The notes under the pieces were generated by a model. The model had not been told where the DNA came from. It was given only the letters and a program-made list of their open reading frames with translations, and did not search any database. Of a DNA stretch of 33,850 bases, positions 1-7,997 are shown in pieces. The translations under genes were made by a program, and so were the position numbers. How positions within the stretch are numbered: position 1 is the stretch's first letter; every line of letters begins with the position of its first letter. Source of the stretch: Rhodospirillales bacterium (GTDB lineage: Bacteria > Pseudomonadota > Alphaproteobacteria > CACIAM-22H2); assembly GCA_016195145.1 (NCBI GenBank), contig JACQAF010000161.1, forward strand, positions 1 to 33,850. Reading direction: 5' to 3'.

Positions 1-1
1 C

Positions 2-40
2 TTCGCCCTGCCCGCCTTCGTCTACCGCCACATGCGCTGA
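2..40 (+). CDS. C-terminal end of an unidentified upstream gene (partial)
   Basis: The first bases hold an open frame ending FALPAFVYRHMR followed by TGA at 38-40. The hydrophobic stretch followed by a basic tail would suit the end of a membrane protein, but 12 residues are too few to name a family. It lies on the same strand as the monooxygenase downstream, whose start is 79 bp after this stop. Confidence 0.3.
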   Translation, partial: FALPAFVYRHMR

Positions 41-119
41 TCCGTGCCGCCGGCGCGGCTTGAGCGCGCGGCGGTCTTGGCCCACAATCCCCCTCACAAC
101 GCCACGAGGGGAGATGCTC

Positions 120-1202
120 ATGTCGATGCCCGGACCCGAATATGTCGGCGCCGACCAGGCGATGCGCCTGTCGGCCTTTTCCGTCCAGGACCATTACCCG
201 ACCCGCGGCCGCACCGTCGCCGAGCTCTATCGCGAGCTGATCGGCCAGGCGGAGCTGGCCGACGAGCTGGGCTACGATAGCTTCTTCGTCGCCGAACACC
301 ATTTCCATGAATACGGCGTCATCCCCAATCCGGCGGTGATGATCGCGGCCCTGGCCGCGCATACGAAGCGCATCCGCCTCGGCTCGGCGGTCGCCATCCT
401 TCCCTTCCACCATCCGCTTACCGTCGCCGAAAACTACGCCATGGCCGATTTGCTGTCGGGCGGGCGGCTGGTGCTGGGCGTCGGCTCGGGCTACCTCAAG
501 CACGAATTCGCCGGCTACGCCATCGATGGAGCCGAAAAGCGCGAACGTTTCGACGAGGCGCTCGCCGTCCTCAAGCGGGCGCTGGCCGGCGAACGGCTCG
601 ATTTCAAAGGCAAGTTCACCGCCTTCGACAGCGTGGCGCTCAACGTCCTGCCGGTGCAACGGCCCACCCCACCGATCTATGTCGCCGTTCTCAAGCGCGA
701 AGGGGCGTATTTCGTCGGCCGCCAGGGTCACGACATCATGTGCGTGCCCTATGCTTCGGTCGACCGTTTCGAGGAAGTCGGCGCGATGGCCGCCGAGTTT
801 CGCAAAGGCCGCGCCGAAGCGGGCCTCGCGCCCGAGACCGGCGACGGCCTGTTCGCCTTCCACACCCATGTCGCGGAAAGCGACGCGGCGTGCCGGCGCG
901 AAGCGGCCGAGGCGTTCGATCTTTACGTCGAAACGCGGCTCTATGCCAAGCGCCAGACCTTTGACGATATCCTCAAAAGCGGCCTCGGCCTGTTCGGGTC
1001 GGTCGATACGGTGGTCGAGAAACTGGTCCGCCTGCGCGAAATGGGGGTGAATCACGTCATGGCGCTGATGAATTTCGGCCTGATGACCGACGATCGCGTG
1101 CGCCGCTCGATGCGGCTGATGGCCGAAGAGGTCATGCCGCGGGTGCGCCGGCGATTGGCCGCTGGCAAGACCGTCCCCTTCCGCCGCCAGACGGGGCAGT
1201 AA
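120..1202 (+). CDS. LLM-class flavin-dependent monooxygenase (bacterial luciferase family)
   Basis: Predicted 360-residue TIM-barrel enzyme using reduced flavin to oxygenate an unknown small molecule in the cytoplasm. Family marks are the early FVAEHHFHEYG segment (the AEHH motif), the RIRLGSAV strand, the HHPLTVAENYAMADLLSGGR stretch and the LGVGSGYLKHEF loop near the flavin phosphate site. ATG 120 is chosen because GAGGGGAG at 106-113 is a ribosome site six bases before it; ATGs at 114 and 126 are alternatives, and an upstream TTG at 60 has no such site. It converges with the pentapeptide gene only 28 bp away. The substrate cannot be told from sequence. Confidence 0.85.
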   Translation: MSMPGPEYVGADQAMRLSAFSVQDHYPTRGRTVAELYRELIGQAELADELGYDSFFVAEHHFHEYGVIPNPAVMIAALAAHTKRIRLGSAVAILPFHHPLTVAENYAMADLLSGGRLVLGVGSGYLKHEFAGYAIDGAEKRERFDEALAVLKRALAGERLDFKGKFTAFDSVALNVLPVQRPTPPIYVAVLKREGAYFVGRQGHDIMCVPYASVDRFEEVGAMAAEFRKGRAEAGLAPETGDGLFAFHTHVAESDAACRREAAEAFDLYVETRLYAKRQTFDDILKSGLGLFGSVDTVVEKLVRLREMGVNHVMALMNFGLMTDDRVRRSMRLMAEEVMPRVRRRLAAGKTVPFRRQTGQ

Positions 1203-1219
1203 CCGGCGTCACGCGCCGG
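1203..1219. terminator. Small hairpin between convergent genes
   Basis: CCGGCG (1203-1208) pairs with CGCCGG (1214-1219) around a five-base loop, directly after the monooxygenase stop codon. No T-run follows on either strand, so it is at best a weak terminator or mRNA-end stabiliser for the two converging genes. Confidence 0.3.
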
Positions 1220-1230
1220 CAAGGAATTCT

Positions 1231-2535
1231 CTACGATCGCGGCATCGCCGCGCCGTCGAGATTTGCGCCGTCGAGATTGGCGTTTTCGAGATTGGCGTCG
1301 GTCAGCTTCGCCTTGCTCAGATTGGCCTTGGCGAGGTTGGCGTCGGTCAGATTGGCCTTGAACAGATTGGCCTCGCTGAGATCGGCTTCGCTGAAATTAC
1401 AGGCGGCGAGATTGGCCGCCCATAGCCGCCCGGTCGGTTTGCCGTCCGGGCCTTTCATGTCGACCGCCGCCAGGTTCGCGCCCGTGAGCTTCGCCTTGCT
1501 GAGATCGGCGTGCGAGAGATTGGCCCCGTCGAGATGCGCGCCCGTCAGATCGGCCCCGACGAGCGCCGTGCTCGACAGATCGGTCATGATCATCGACGCG
1601 CCGCGCAATTTCGCCCCGATCAGCTTCGCGCCGCGCAGCGTCGCCCCGCTCAGATTGACGTTGGTCAGGTCGATATGGCTCATGTCGGCGTCGCTGAGAT
1701 TGGCGCGCTCGCCTGAACGGCCATCGGAGCGGATCCACTCCTGGTGGTCGCTCAAGGTTTTCTGGATCGCGTCGGAAAACGAATCGGCCGAGCGGGCGAG
1801 GTTCGCGCCGGTAATATCGGCCTTGCTGAGGTCGATGCCGGTCAGCGTCGCCCCGGTGAGATCGGCGCCGCGCATATTGGCCCCGTCGACGATCACGCCG
1901 GTGAGGTCGGCGCCGCGCAGATTGGCCCCGGTCAGCGTGGCGCCGGCGAAGCTCGCGCCCTTGAGATCGGCCCCCGACAGATTGGCCCGCGCCAGCGTCG
2001 CCTTGGACAGATTGCACCCCGTCATCCGCGCGCCCGAGCAATCGGCATCGTTGAGCTTGGCGTTGGACAGGTCGGCCCCGGTTACGTTTGCCCGCGCCAG
2101 CACCGCCTTTTCCATCTCCGCACCGCCGAGATCGGCGGCGACGACGCTGAGCCCATTCTTGCTCTGCGAGTTGAGCAGCGTGCCACCGCGCAAATCGACG
2201 TCGCGCATATTGGCGCCGTTCAGCTTCGCCCCGCGCAGATAGGCCCCGCGCAGATCGGCCCCCGAAATATCGGCGAAGGTCAGGTCGGCGCGGTCGAGAT
2301 TGGCGGCGAACAGATCGGCCTGGTTGAGGTTGGCCTCGCTCAGCACCGCCCGCGACAGATTGGCCCCCGACAGCTTGGCCGAACGTAGGTTGGCCTTTTC
2401 CAGACTCACGCCGTGCAGATCGGCCAGGGTGAAATTCGCCCTCGATCCTCCCGGTTGCTGATTAAGCCAACGTTCGTGACTGGTTAAGATTTTGAGGATG
2501 TCTTGGGGCGTCATGGGTGCGGCATAGTAATCCAT
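1231..2535 (-). CDS. Pentapeptide-repeat protein with duplicated N-terminal module
   Basis: A 434-residue protein made almost wholly of A(D/N)LXX repeats, expected to fold as a right-handed quadrilateral beta-helix. No signal peptide or membrane helix is visible. A short non-repeat module near residues 12-35 (DILK, H20, W23, GGSRANF) recurs near residues 255-280 (DAIQ, H264, W267, SGERANL), so the protein is two repeat arrays each led by the same helical cap. A looser stretch (about 121-135) and an insertion around MKGPDGKPTGRLW break the array. Such proteins can mimic DNA, protect gyrase or act as scaffolds; nothing here decides. ATG at 2535 is used, with an in-frame ATG at 2514; neither has a clear ribosome site. 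It lies 67 bp downstream of dinB on the same strand. Confidence 0.9.
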   Translation of the reverse strand: MDYYAAPMTPQDILKILTSHERWLNQQPGGSRANFTLADLHGVSLEKANLRSAKLSGANLSRAVLSEANLNQADLFAANLDRADLTFADISGADLRGAYLRGAKLNGANMRDVDLRGGTLLNSQSKNGLSVVAADLGGAEMEKAVLARANVTGADLSNAKLNDADCSGARMTGCNLSKATLARANLSGADLKGASFAGATLTGANLRGADLTGVIVDGANMRGADLTGATLTGIDLSKADITGANLARSADSFSDAIQKTLSDHQEWIRSDGRSGERANLSDADMSHIDLTNVNLSGATLRGAKLIGAKLRGASMIMTDLSSTALVGADLTGAHLDGANLSHADLSKAKLTGANLAAVDMKGPDGKPTGRLWAANLAACNFSEADLSEANLFKANLTDANLAKANLSKAKLTDANLENANLDGANLDGAAMPRS

Positions 2536-2602
2536 CGCCCATAGCGGCGAAAAGGGTTAACCGGACAATATCTTGCCGGATAGCGCCGGCCGCCTGCCGG
2601 CC

Positions 2603-3904
2603 TTAACGGCTCTTTTTGGCCTGGCCCCGGGGGCGGACGGGTTTCAACCCCCGGCCCTTGCCGATGCTGGCGGGCCCGAATTTCTCCCGTACCCGGTCGA
2701 TCGCCCGTTCAACCGCCTCCAGCCGGTCGTCCGGACCTCCAAACAGATCGGCCGGCGGGCCAGCCTCGACGGCCGGCATCAGATCGTCGAGTCCGATGCC
2801 GATCAGCCGGAAGCGTCGCCGGCCGGCCTCGCGGGCAAGCAAGGGGCGGGCGGCCCGGAACATCGCCTCGGCGAGCTGGGTCGGCCGGTCCAACTGGTGA
2901 CGGCGGGTCAGCAGGCGGAAATCGGCCGTCTTGAGCTTGAGTACCGCCGTCCGCCCGACCAGCCCGGCCTGTTTGAGGCGACCGGCGAGTTTTTCGCAGA
3001 GCGGCCACAATTCCTCCTCCAGCGCCGGCAGGGCGGCAAGGTCGGTCTCGAAGGTGGTCTCGGCCGACAATATCTTCGCCTCGTGGTCCCGTTCCACCTC
3101 GCGCGAATCCTCCCCCTCGGCGAGATGGGCGAGGCGCCGGCCGAACGCGCCATAGCGCCGGCCGAGCTCGTCCGCCCCGACCCGCTGCAGATCGCCGATC
3201 ATGGCGATACCGTCGGCGGTGAGCCGGGCCTCCTGCTTCGCGCCGACGCCGGGAATGACCCGTACCGGCCGCCCGGCGAGAAAACCGCGCGCCTCCTGCC
3301 GGCCGATTACGCCGAAGCCGCGCGGCTTGTCGATTTCCGAAGCCAGCTTGGCGAGAAACTTGTTGAAGCTGAGGCCGATCGACACGGTGATGCCGATCTC
3401 GGTCTCGATCCGCCGCGCGAGCCCGGCCAGCGTCAACGCCGGCGGGCGGCGATGCACGGCCTCGGTCCCCGCTAGGTCGAGATACGCCTCGTCGAGCGAC
3501 ACCGGCTCGACCAGCGGCGTCGCCTCGTCGAACAGTGCCCGCACGTCGCGGCTGACGCGGGCGTATTTGGCGATGTCGGGGCGGATGACTACCGCCTGCG
3601 GGCACAGCTTCAGCGCCTTGAACATCGGCATCGCCGAGCGCACGCCGTAGCGCCGCGCGATATAGCAGGCGGTCGTCGCCACGCCGCGCCGGCCGCCGCC
3701 GACGATCAGCGGCCGGTCGGCAAGCGTTGGGTCGTCGCGCTTCTCGACCGAGGCGTAGAAGGCGTCGCAATCGACATGGGCGAAGGCGAGCGCGAACAAT
3801 TCGGGATGGAACAGAAGCCGGGTCGATCCGCAACGCGGGCAGCGTTCGGCCTCGCCCGCGCGGTCGAGCGGCGACAGGCAGTCCCGACACAGGCCGGGCG
3901 CCAT
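2603..3904 (-). CDS. dinB: DNA polymerase IV (Y-family) with N-terminal zinc ribbon
   Basis: Error-prone translesion polymerase of 433 residues. The N-terminus carries CxxC-x12-CxxC (C6, C9, C22, C25), a likely zinc ribbon absent from E. coli DinB. The polymerase core follows: HVDCDAFYASVE with metal ligand D45 and aromatic gate Y50, and PVSLDEAYLD with catalytic D138/E139. A helix-hairpin-helix-like VIPGVGAKQEARL and a little-finger domain follow. Near the C-terminus PPADLFGG resembles a beta-clamp-binding DLF motif, and the tail is basic. It starts 12 bp after the DapA-family gene and may be co-transcribed with it. No LexA box is evident immediately upstream. Confidence 0.93.
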   Translation of the reverse strand: MAPGLCRDCLSPLDRAGEAERCPRCGSTRLLFHPELFALAFAHVDCDAFYASVEKRDDPTLADRPLIVGGGRRGVATTACYIARRYGVRSAMPMFKALKLCPQAVVIRPDIAKYARVSRDVRALFDEATPLVEPVSLDEAYLDLAGTEAVHRRPPALTLAGLARRIETEIGITVSIGLSFNKFLAKLASEIDKPRGFGVIGRQEARGFLAGRPVRVIPGVGAKQEARLTADGIAMIGDLQRVGADELGRRYGAFGRRLAHLAEGEDSREVERDHEAKILSAETTFETDLAALPALEEELWPLCEKLAGRLKQAGLVGRTAVLKLKTADFRLLTRRHQLDRPTQLAEAMFRAARPLLAREAGRRRFRLIGIGLDDLMPAVEAGPPADLFGGPDDRLEAVERAIDRVREKFGPASIGKGRGLKPVRPRGQAKKSR

Positions 3905-3916
3905 CGCCGGCCGCGC

Positions 3917-4885
3917 TTATCCGGCCGAGCGCAGCCGCCGCAACGGCTGCGCGAGATCGCCGAGCCGGCGTTCGAGACGGGCGATCAAGCCATCGAGCTC
4001 CTTATGGTCGTCGGCGTCGAGCGCCGCGCCCGGCGCGCGCAGCGCCGCCGTCCCGATCACGCCGCGGCGGCGCAGGATTTCCTTGCGCACGGCGAGGCCG
4101 ATACCGGGCTGGTTCTCGTAACGGACGATCGGCAGATAGGCGTCGTAGAGATCGGCCGCACCCTCGACATCGCCGGCGAAAAACTTCTCGCACACGCCGA
4201 CCAGCATTTCGGGATAGGCGACGCCGGTCATCGCCCCGTCGGCGCCGCGGCCCAGCTCCTGCGGCAGGAACATGCCGCTATTGCCAACCAGGATGCTGAT
4301 CCGCCGGCGTTCGCCCTTCGCCTCGGCGGCGCGCACCTTGGCGAGTTTGCGCAGGCCCGGCACGTCCTCGTGTTTGAGCATCTTGAGGCTCGGGTGATGG
4401 GCGAAGAGCCGGTTGAGCAGCGACGCCGACATGTGGACGGCGGTGAGCTGCGGATAATCCTGGAGCACGATCGGCACCTGCAGCCCCAAATCCCTGATTG
4501 CGCCGGCGATATAGGTCTCGATCTGCTCGTCGGTCTTGAGGCCGGCCATCGGCGAGACCATCACGCCCGCCGCGCCCAGCGTCATCACCTTGTCGGTCAG
4601 CCGCTTGAGATTGAGGTTGCCGGCGCTCGACACGCCGACGACCACCTGCACGCGGCCGTTAACGTGCTTCAGCACCCGCTCGGCGAATTCCAACGATTCG
4701 GCTGCCGACAGCTTCGGCGCTTCGCCCATCACGCCGAGAATGACAATGCCGTCGACCCGCCCGTCGAGATAGAAATCGACCAGCCGGTCGGTGCTGTCGA
4801 AATCGATATCGCCCGCCTCGGTAAAGGGCGTCGCCGAGATGATATAGACGCCCCGGGCGGTTTCATCGAGCGGCTTGGCGGCCAT
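3917..4885 (-). CDS. Dihydrodipicolinate synthase (DapA/NAL) family lyase
   Basis: A 322-residue class I aldolase-type TIM barrel. The Schiff-base lysine is probably K171 (LKHED) and the catalytic tyrosine Y144 (QDYPQL), with spacing close to that of DapA. The pyruvate-binding GTTGE loop of true DapA is GVMGE here (51-55), so both threonines are replaced; that argues against lysine biosynthesis and for another 2-oxo-acid lyase or dehydratase. The ATG at 4885 is chosen because AGGAG lies about ten bases upstream; the frame stays open upstream but reads as low-complexity. It sits 109 bp after arnD and 12 bp before dinB, all on one strand. A role in the arn pathway is not established. Confidence 0.82.
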   Translation of the reverse strand: MAAKPLDETARGVYIISATPFTEAGDIDFDSTDRLVDFYLDGRVDGIVILGVMGEAPKLSAAESLEFAERVLKHVNGRVQVVVGVSSAGNLNLKRLTDKVMTLGAAGVMVSPMAGLKTDEQIETYIAGAIRDLGLQVPIVLQDYPQLTAVHMSASLLNRLFAHHPSLKMLKHEDVPGLRKLAKVRAAEAKGERRRISILVGNSGMFLPQELGRGADGAMTGVAYPEMLVGVCEKFFAGDVEGAADLYDAYLPIVRYENQPGIGLAVRKEILRRRGVIGTAALRAPGAALDADDHKELDGLIARLERRLGDLAQPLRRLRSAG

Positions 4886-4994
4886 GATGCGGGTTCTCCT
4901 GACGGCGGGATTGACGCATTCGTAGCAAATGCGGCGAGCGGCAACAATGCGGGCGTAGGCAGGCCGAAAGAGTTGGCCGCCCAGGCCCCAAAGG

Positions 4995-5909
4995 TTACGC
5001 GGACGCGGCTCCCTGGACGGCGAGCGTCCCCGACCGCCCGTCGACCGTACCGGCGACCAGTCGCGCCACGGGAATGCCCGATGGCCGGGAGAGCAGCTCG
5101 CGCGCCGTATCGCCGAGATTGACGAAGGCCACTCCCGCCCCGGCCATCGCAGCGAGAAAATCGGCAAACCACGCCTTGCGGGCCATGCCTTCGATCTCGG
5201 CATGGACGGTCATCACGTTAAGCCGGTCGGCGGCGAGCAGGCGCCGATAGGCGTCGATCAGCCTGCTCTCGGGATATTCGGGCCGGCCGAGCAGCTCGTC
5301 GAGCGTCGGCAGGGTGGTCGGTATCTGGAGCGTACGGAAGGTCCGCCCGTCGCAATGCGGGAAAAACGGCGTCGTGCCGCGCGCGTCGCTGGCGTAGTCG
5401 AGCGCGGCCGCGTCATAGGCGGCCAGGCTGTTGGTATCGGCCTGCCAGCCGGCGGCCCCGGCGGTGCGCGCCGGCCGGCCGAAGACATCGGCGAATGCGC
5501 GATGCGCCTTGGCGAATTCGGCGTCAGCCGCGGCCGCGTCCATCCGCGCGAGGCCGTCCTGCCAGCGCACATGGTCCCAGCAATGGATGCCGACCTCGTG
5601 CCCCGCCGCCTCGATGGCGCGCATCGTCGCCGCGTTGCGCCGCGCGATGTTCGGCCCCGGCCACAGCACGCCGTTCAGCAGCGTGCGCCAGCCATAAAGC
5701 GCCACCACGTTGGTGCGCGACACCTTGGCGAAAAAGCCCTTGCGGAAAATGCGCTTGATCGCGCGGCCGGTGTTGTCGGGGCCGAGCGAGAACAGAAACG
5801 TCGCGCGGACGCCCCGCGCGGTCAGCATTTCGGCCAACGCCGGCGCGCCGATGCGCGTGCCGCGGTCGGTGTCGACATCGACCTTGATCGCGAGCCGGAG
5901 ATGGCTCAT
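4995..5909 (-). CDS. arnD: ArnD: undecaprenyl-phosphate 4-formamido-L-arabinose deformylase
   Basis: Polysaccharide-deacetylase (NodB-type) protein of 304 residues matching ArnD along its length: IKVDVDTDRGTR (metal-binding Asp region), FLFSLGPDNTGRAI, YGWRTLLNG, the zinc-ligand segment HEVGIHCWDHVRW, AAGWQAD, YASDARGTTPF, QIPTTLPTLDELLG and the late histidine in VMTVHAEIEG. It removes the formyl group from the undecaprenyl-phosphate-linked sugar so that ArnT can use it. The start ATG overlaps the stop of the decarboxylase gene (ATGA, 5906-5909), showing translational coupling. It is the last clearly pathway-specific gene of the block. Confidence 0.93.
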   Translation of the reverse strand: MSHLRLAIKVDVDTDRGTRIGAPALAEMLTARGVRATFLFSLGPDNTGRAIKRIFRKGFFAKVSRTNVVALYGWRTLLNGVLWPGPNIARRNAATMRAIEAAGHEVGIHCWDHVRWQDGLARMDAAAADAEFAKAHRAFADVFGRPARTAGAAGWQADTNSLAAYDAAALDYASDARGTTPFFPHCDGRTFRTLQIPTTLPTLDELLGRPEYPESRLIDAYRRLLAADRLNVMTVHAEIEGMARKAWFADFLAAMAGAGVAFVNLGDTARELLSRPSGIPVARLVAGTVDGRSGTLAVQGAASA

Positions 5910-6970
5910 GGGGTCGTCGGGGTCTCTCGAAGGTCCGCCGAATCGGTCGGGCCGGCGAGCAGATAGTAGTCGAGCGTCTTGCGGATCGCCGTCTTGAGGT
6001 CGGTCGTCGGCCGCCAGCCGAGATGGGTTTCGGCGTTGCGGATCGAGGGCACGCGCACGAGGATATCCTCGTAGCCGGCGCCGTAATATTCCTTGGATTC
6101 GATCGGTACGATCTTCGCCTTGCGCGCCGCCTCGGCGTAACCGGGGTACGATCCGATCATCTCGACCAGAATCTCGGCCAGTTCGCGGATCGACATGTCG
6201 TTGCGCGCGTCGCCGATATTGAAGATGCGCCCGTCCGCCCCGCCGTTCTTGTTCTCGATAATGCGCACCAGCGCCTCGACCGCGTCGTCGATATAAAGGA
6301 AGCAGCGTCGCTGGCTGCCGCCATTGACCAGATAGACGTTCGAGCCGCGAATGATATTGCCGACGAATTGCGTCAGCACGCGCGAGCTGCCCTCCTTCGC
6401 CGCCCAGATGTTGTCGAGCTTCGGCCCGATCCAGTTGAACGGCCGGAACAGCGTGTATTGCAGGCGCTTCTCGAAGCCGTAGCCATAGATCACCCGGTCG
6501 AGAAGCTGTTTCGAGCAGGCGTAGATCCAGCGCTGCTTGTTGATCGGCCCGAGAACGAAGTTCGAGGTCTCCTCGTCGAACTCGCGCTCGGGATTCATCC
6601 CGTACACCTCGGAGGTCGAGGGGAACAGGATGCGCTTCTTGTGGCGCACGCAGTCGCGCACGATGGCGAGGTTGGCCTCGAAGTCGAGCTCGAACACCGC
6701 CAGCGGGTCCTTCACATAGGTCGCCGGGGTAGCGATGGCGACCAGCGGAATCACCACGTCGCATTTCTTGACGTGGTATTGCACCCACTCGCGATTGATC
6801 GTGATGTCGCCCTCGACGAAGGTGAAGCGCGGATTGCCGAGGCACTTCTCCAGCTTCCCCGACTGAATATCCATGCCGAAGATCGACCAGTCGCGATGCT
6901 TCAGGATGTATTCGCTGAGATTGCTGCCGATGAAACCGTTGACGCCGAGGATCAGGATTTTAAGACTCAC
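5906..6970 (-). CDS. arnA: UDP-glucuronic acid oxidative decarboxylase (free-standing ArnA C-terminal domain)
   Basis: A 354-residue NAD-dependent short-chain dehydrogenase that converts UDP-glucuronic acid to UDP-4-keto-arabinose. It matches the C-terminal half of E. coli ArnA: nucleotide loop LILGVNGFIGSNL, YHVKKCDVVIPLVAIATP, the catalytic PSTSEVYGM, YACSKQ (Y and K of the YxxxK pair), LFRPFNWIGP, and PSIRNA, whose arginine corresponds to a catalytic Arg in ArnA. In E. coli this is fused behind the formyltransferase; here it is a separate gene with a GTG start at 6970, a weak ribosome site, and 100 AT-rich bases between it and the formyltransferase. It overlaps arnD by four bases. Confidence 0.92.
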   Translation of the reverse strand: MSLKILILGVNGFIGSNLSEYILKHRDWSIFGMDIQSGKLEKCLGNPRFTFVEGDITINREWVQYHVKKCDVVIPLVAIATPATYVKDPLAVFELDFEANLAIVRDCVRHKKRILFPSTSEVYGMNPEREFDEETSNFVLGPINKQRWIYACSKQLLDRVIYGYGFEKRLQYTLFRPFNWIGPKLDNIWAAKEGSSRVLTQFVGNIIRGSNVYLVNGGSQRRCFLYIDDAVEALVRIIENKNGGADGRIFNIGDARNDMSIRELAEILVEMIGSYPGYAEAARKAKIVPIESKEYYGAGYEDILVRVPSIRNAETHLGWRPTTDLKTAIRKTLDYYLLAGPTDSADLRETPTTP

Positions 6971-7070
6971 GGGGGACTCGTTTCTCCGCTCGGGATGGGG
7001 GCACGCGGGCGCCAGAATACAAGAGACCGCGCACCAAAGAAGCCAAAAATACGCTTTTTATATCAAATAA
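6971..7070. other. AT-rich spacer separating the two ArnA halves
   Basis: 100 bp between the formyltransferase stop and the decarboxylase GTG. Its upstream half (in the minus direction) is much richer in A and T than the genes around it. It could hold an internal promoter for the decarboxylase and arnD, but no clean -35/-10 pair with normal spacing was found. Confidence 0.4.
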
Positions 7071-7997
7071 TTAATCGAGAATGCGGCCGGCGGCGGGAGC
7101 CTCCCCGCCGGCCGGCGATTCGACGATGGGCCCGCCATCCCACTGCCAGTGCCCGATCTCGACCGTCCCCTCGCCCGCCGCGACGCGCAACGGCGTCGAG
7201 GAAACCACCTCGCCCGGCCGCCCCGCGCCCGCGCCGGCATGGGCCCGCCAGACATATAGCCGCCGGCCGTCGAGATGGGTGAACGCGCCGGGAAACGGCT
7301 CGGCCACCGCGCGCACAAGATCGACGATGCGCTGCGCCGGCTGCCGCCAGTCGATACGCCCGTCCTCCGGCCGCCGGCCGCCGAAATAGCTCGCCTGCGA
7401 TTCGTCTTGGACGATGCGCGGCGCTGCCCCGCGCTTCAACGCATCGATCTGTCGCTCAAGCACTCGCCGCGCGGCGGGCACGAGCTTTTGCATCACCTCG
7501 AACGCAGTTTCCTCGGGGCCGATCGCCACCGCTTCCCGGTCGACGATGGCGCCGGCATCGGCGCGCTTGGCCATGCGATGGAGGGTCACGCCGGTTTCGC
7601 GTTCGCCATGCAGCACCGCCCAGTTGACCGGCGCACGCCCGCGATATTTGGGCAACAGGGAGCCGTGCATGTTGAATGCGCCGCGCCGCGCACGATCGAG
7701 CGCCGCCATCGGGATCATTCGCCGGTAATAGAAGGAGAGGATCAGGTCCGGCGCCAGTCGCTTCACCGTTTCGGCGACCTCCGGTCCGTCCTGCGGTTCG
7801 GCGAGGATGACGGGGATGCCGTGGCGGCGGGCAAGTTCGGCGACCGAACGGAACCAGACGCGCTCGCCCGGCGCGTCGGCGTGGGTGAAAACGCAGCGCA
7901 CATTCTCGCCGCGCGCAATCAGCAGGTCGAGACACTCATAGCCGACGTCGCTATAGCCAAAAACGACGATGCCGCCGCTACTCGTCGAGCCGTTCAT
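7071..7997 (-). CDS. arnA: UDP-Ara4N formyltransferase (free-standing ArnA N-terminal domain)
   Basis: A 308-residue 10-formyl-tetrahydrofolate-dependent formyltransferase that formylates UDP-4-amino-4-deoxy-L-arabinose. It carries the family signature FNMHGSLLPKYRGRAPVNW (catalytic Asn and His) and HRMAKRADAGAIV (catalytic Asp), followed by the C-terminal subdomain with RAVAEPFPGAFT, closely like the N-terminal half of E. coli ArnA. The ATG at 7997 lies inside the end of arnC (20-bp overlap). No dehydrogenase domain follows in frame; it stops at 7071. A second symbol distinguishing the two ArnA halves is not established, so both carry arnA. Confidence 0.92.
   Translation of the reverse strand: MNGSTSSGGIVVFGYSDVGYECLDLLIARGENVRCVFTHADAPGERVWFRSVAELARRHGIPVILAEPQDGPEVAETVKRLAPDLILSFYYRRMIPMAALDRARRGAFNMHGSLLPKYRGRAPVNWAVLHGERETGVTLHRMAKRADAGAIVDREAVAIGPEETAFEVMQKLVPAARRVLERQIDALKRGAAPRIVQDESQASYFGGRRPEDGRIDWRQPAQRIVDLVRAVAEPFPGAFTHLDGRRLYVWRAHAGAGAGRPGEVVSSTPLRVAAGEGTVEIGHWQWDGGPIVESPAGGEAPAAGRILD

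Noticed and set aside
1277-2388. Long plus-strand open frames across the pentapeptide gene
   Set aside because: They are antisense images of a highly repetitive, GC-rich coding sequence; the minus frame gives perfect A(D/N)LXX repeats.
3905-3916. LexA box before dinB
   Set aside because: Only 12 bases separate dinB from the upstream gene and no GTTC-N7-GTTC or CTG-N10-CAG pattern is present there.
4886-5203. N-terminal extension of the DapA-family gene
   Set aside because: The frame is open but overlaps arnD antisense-like low-complexity sequence; AGGAG before ATG 4885 and family alignment set the start.
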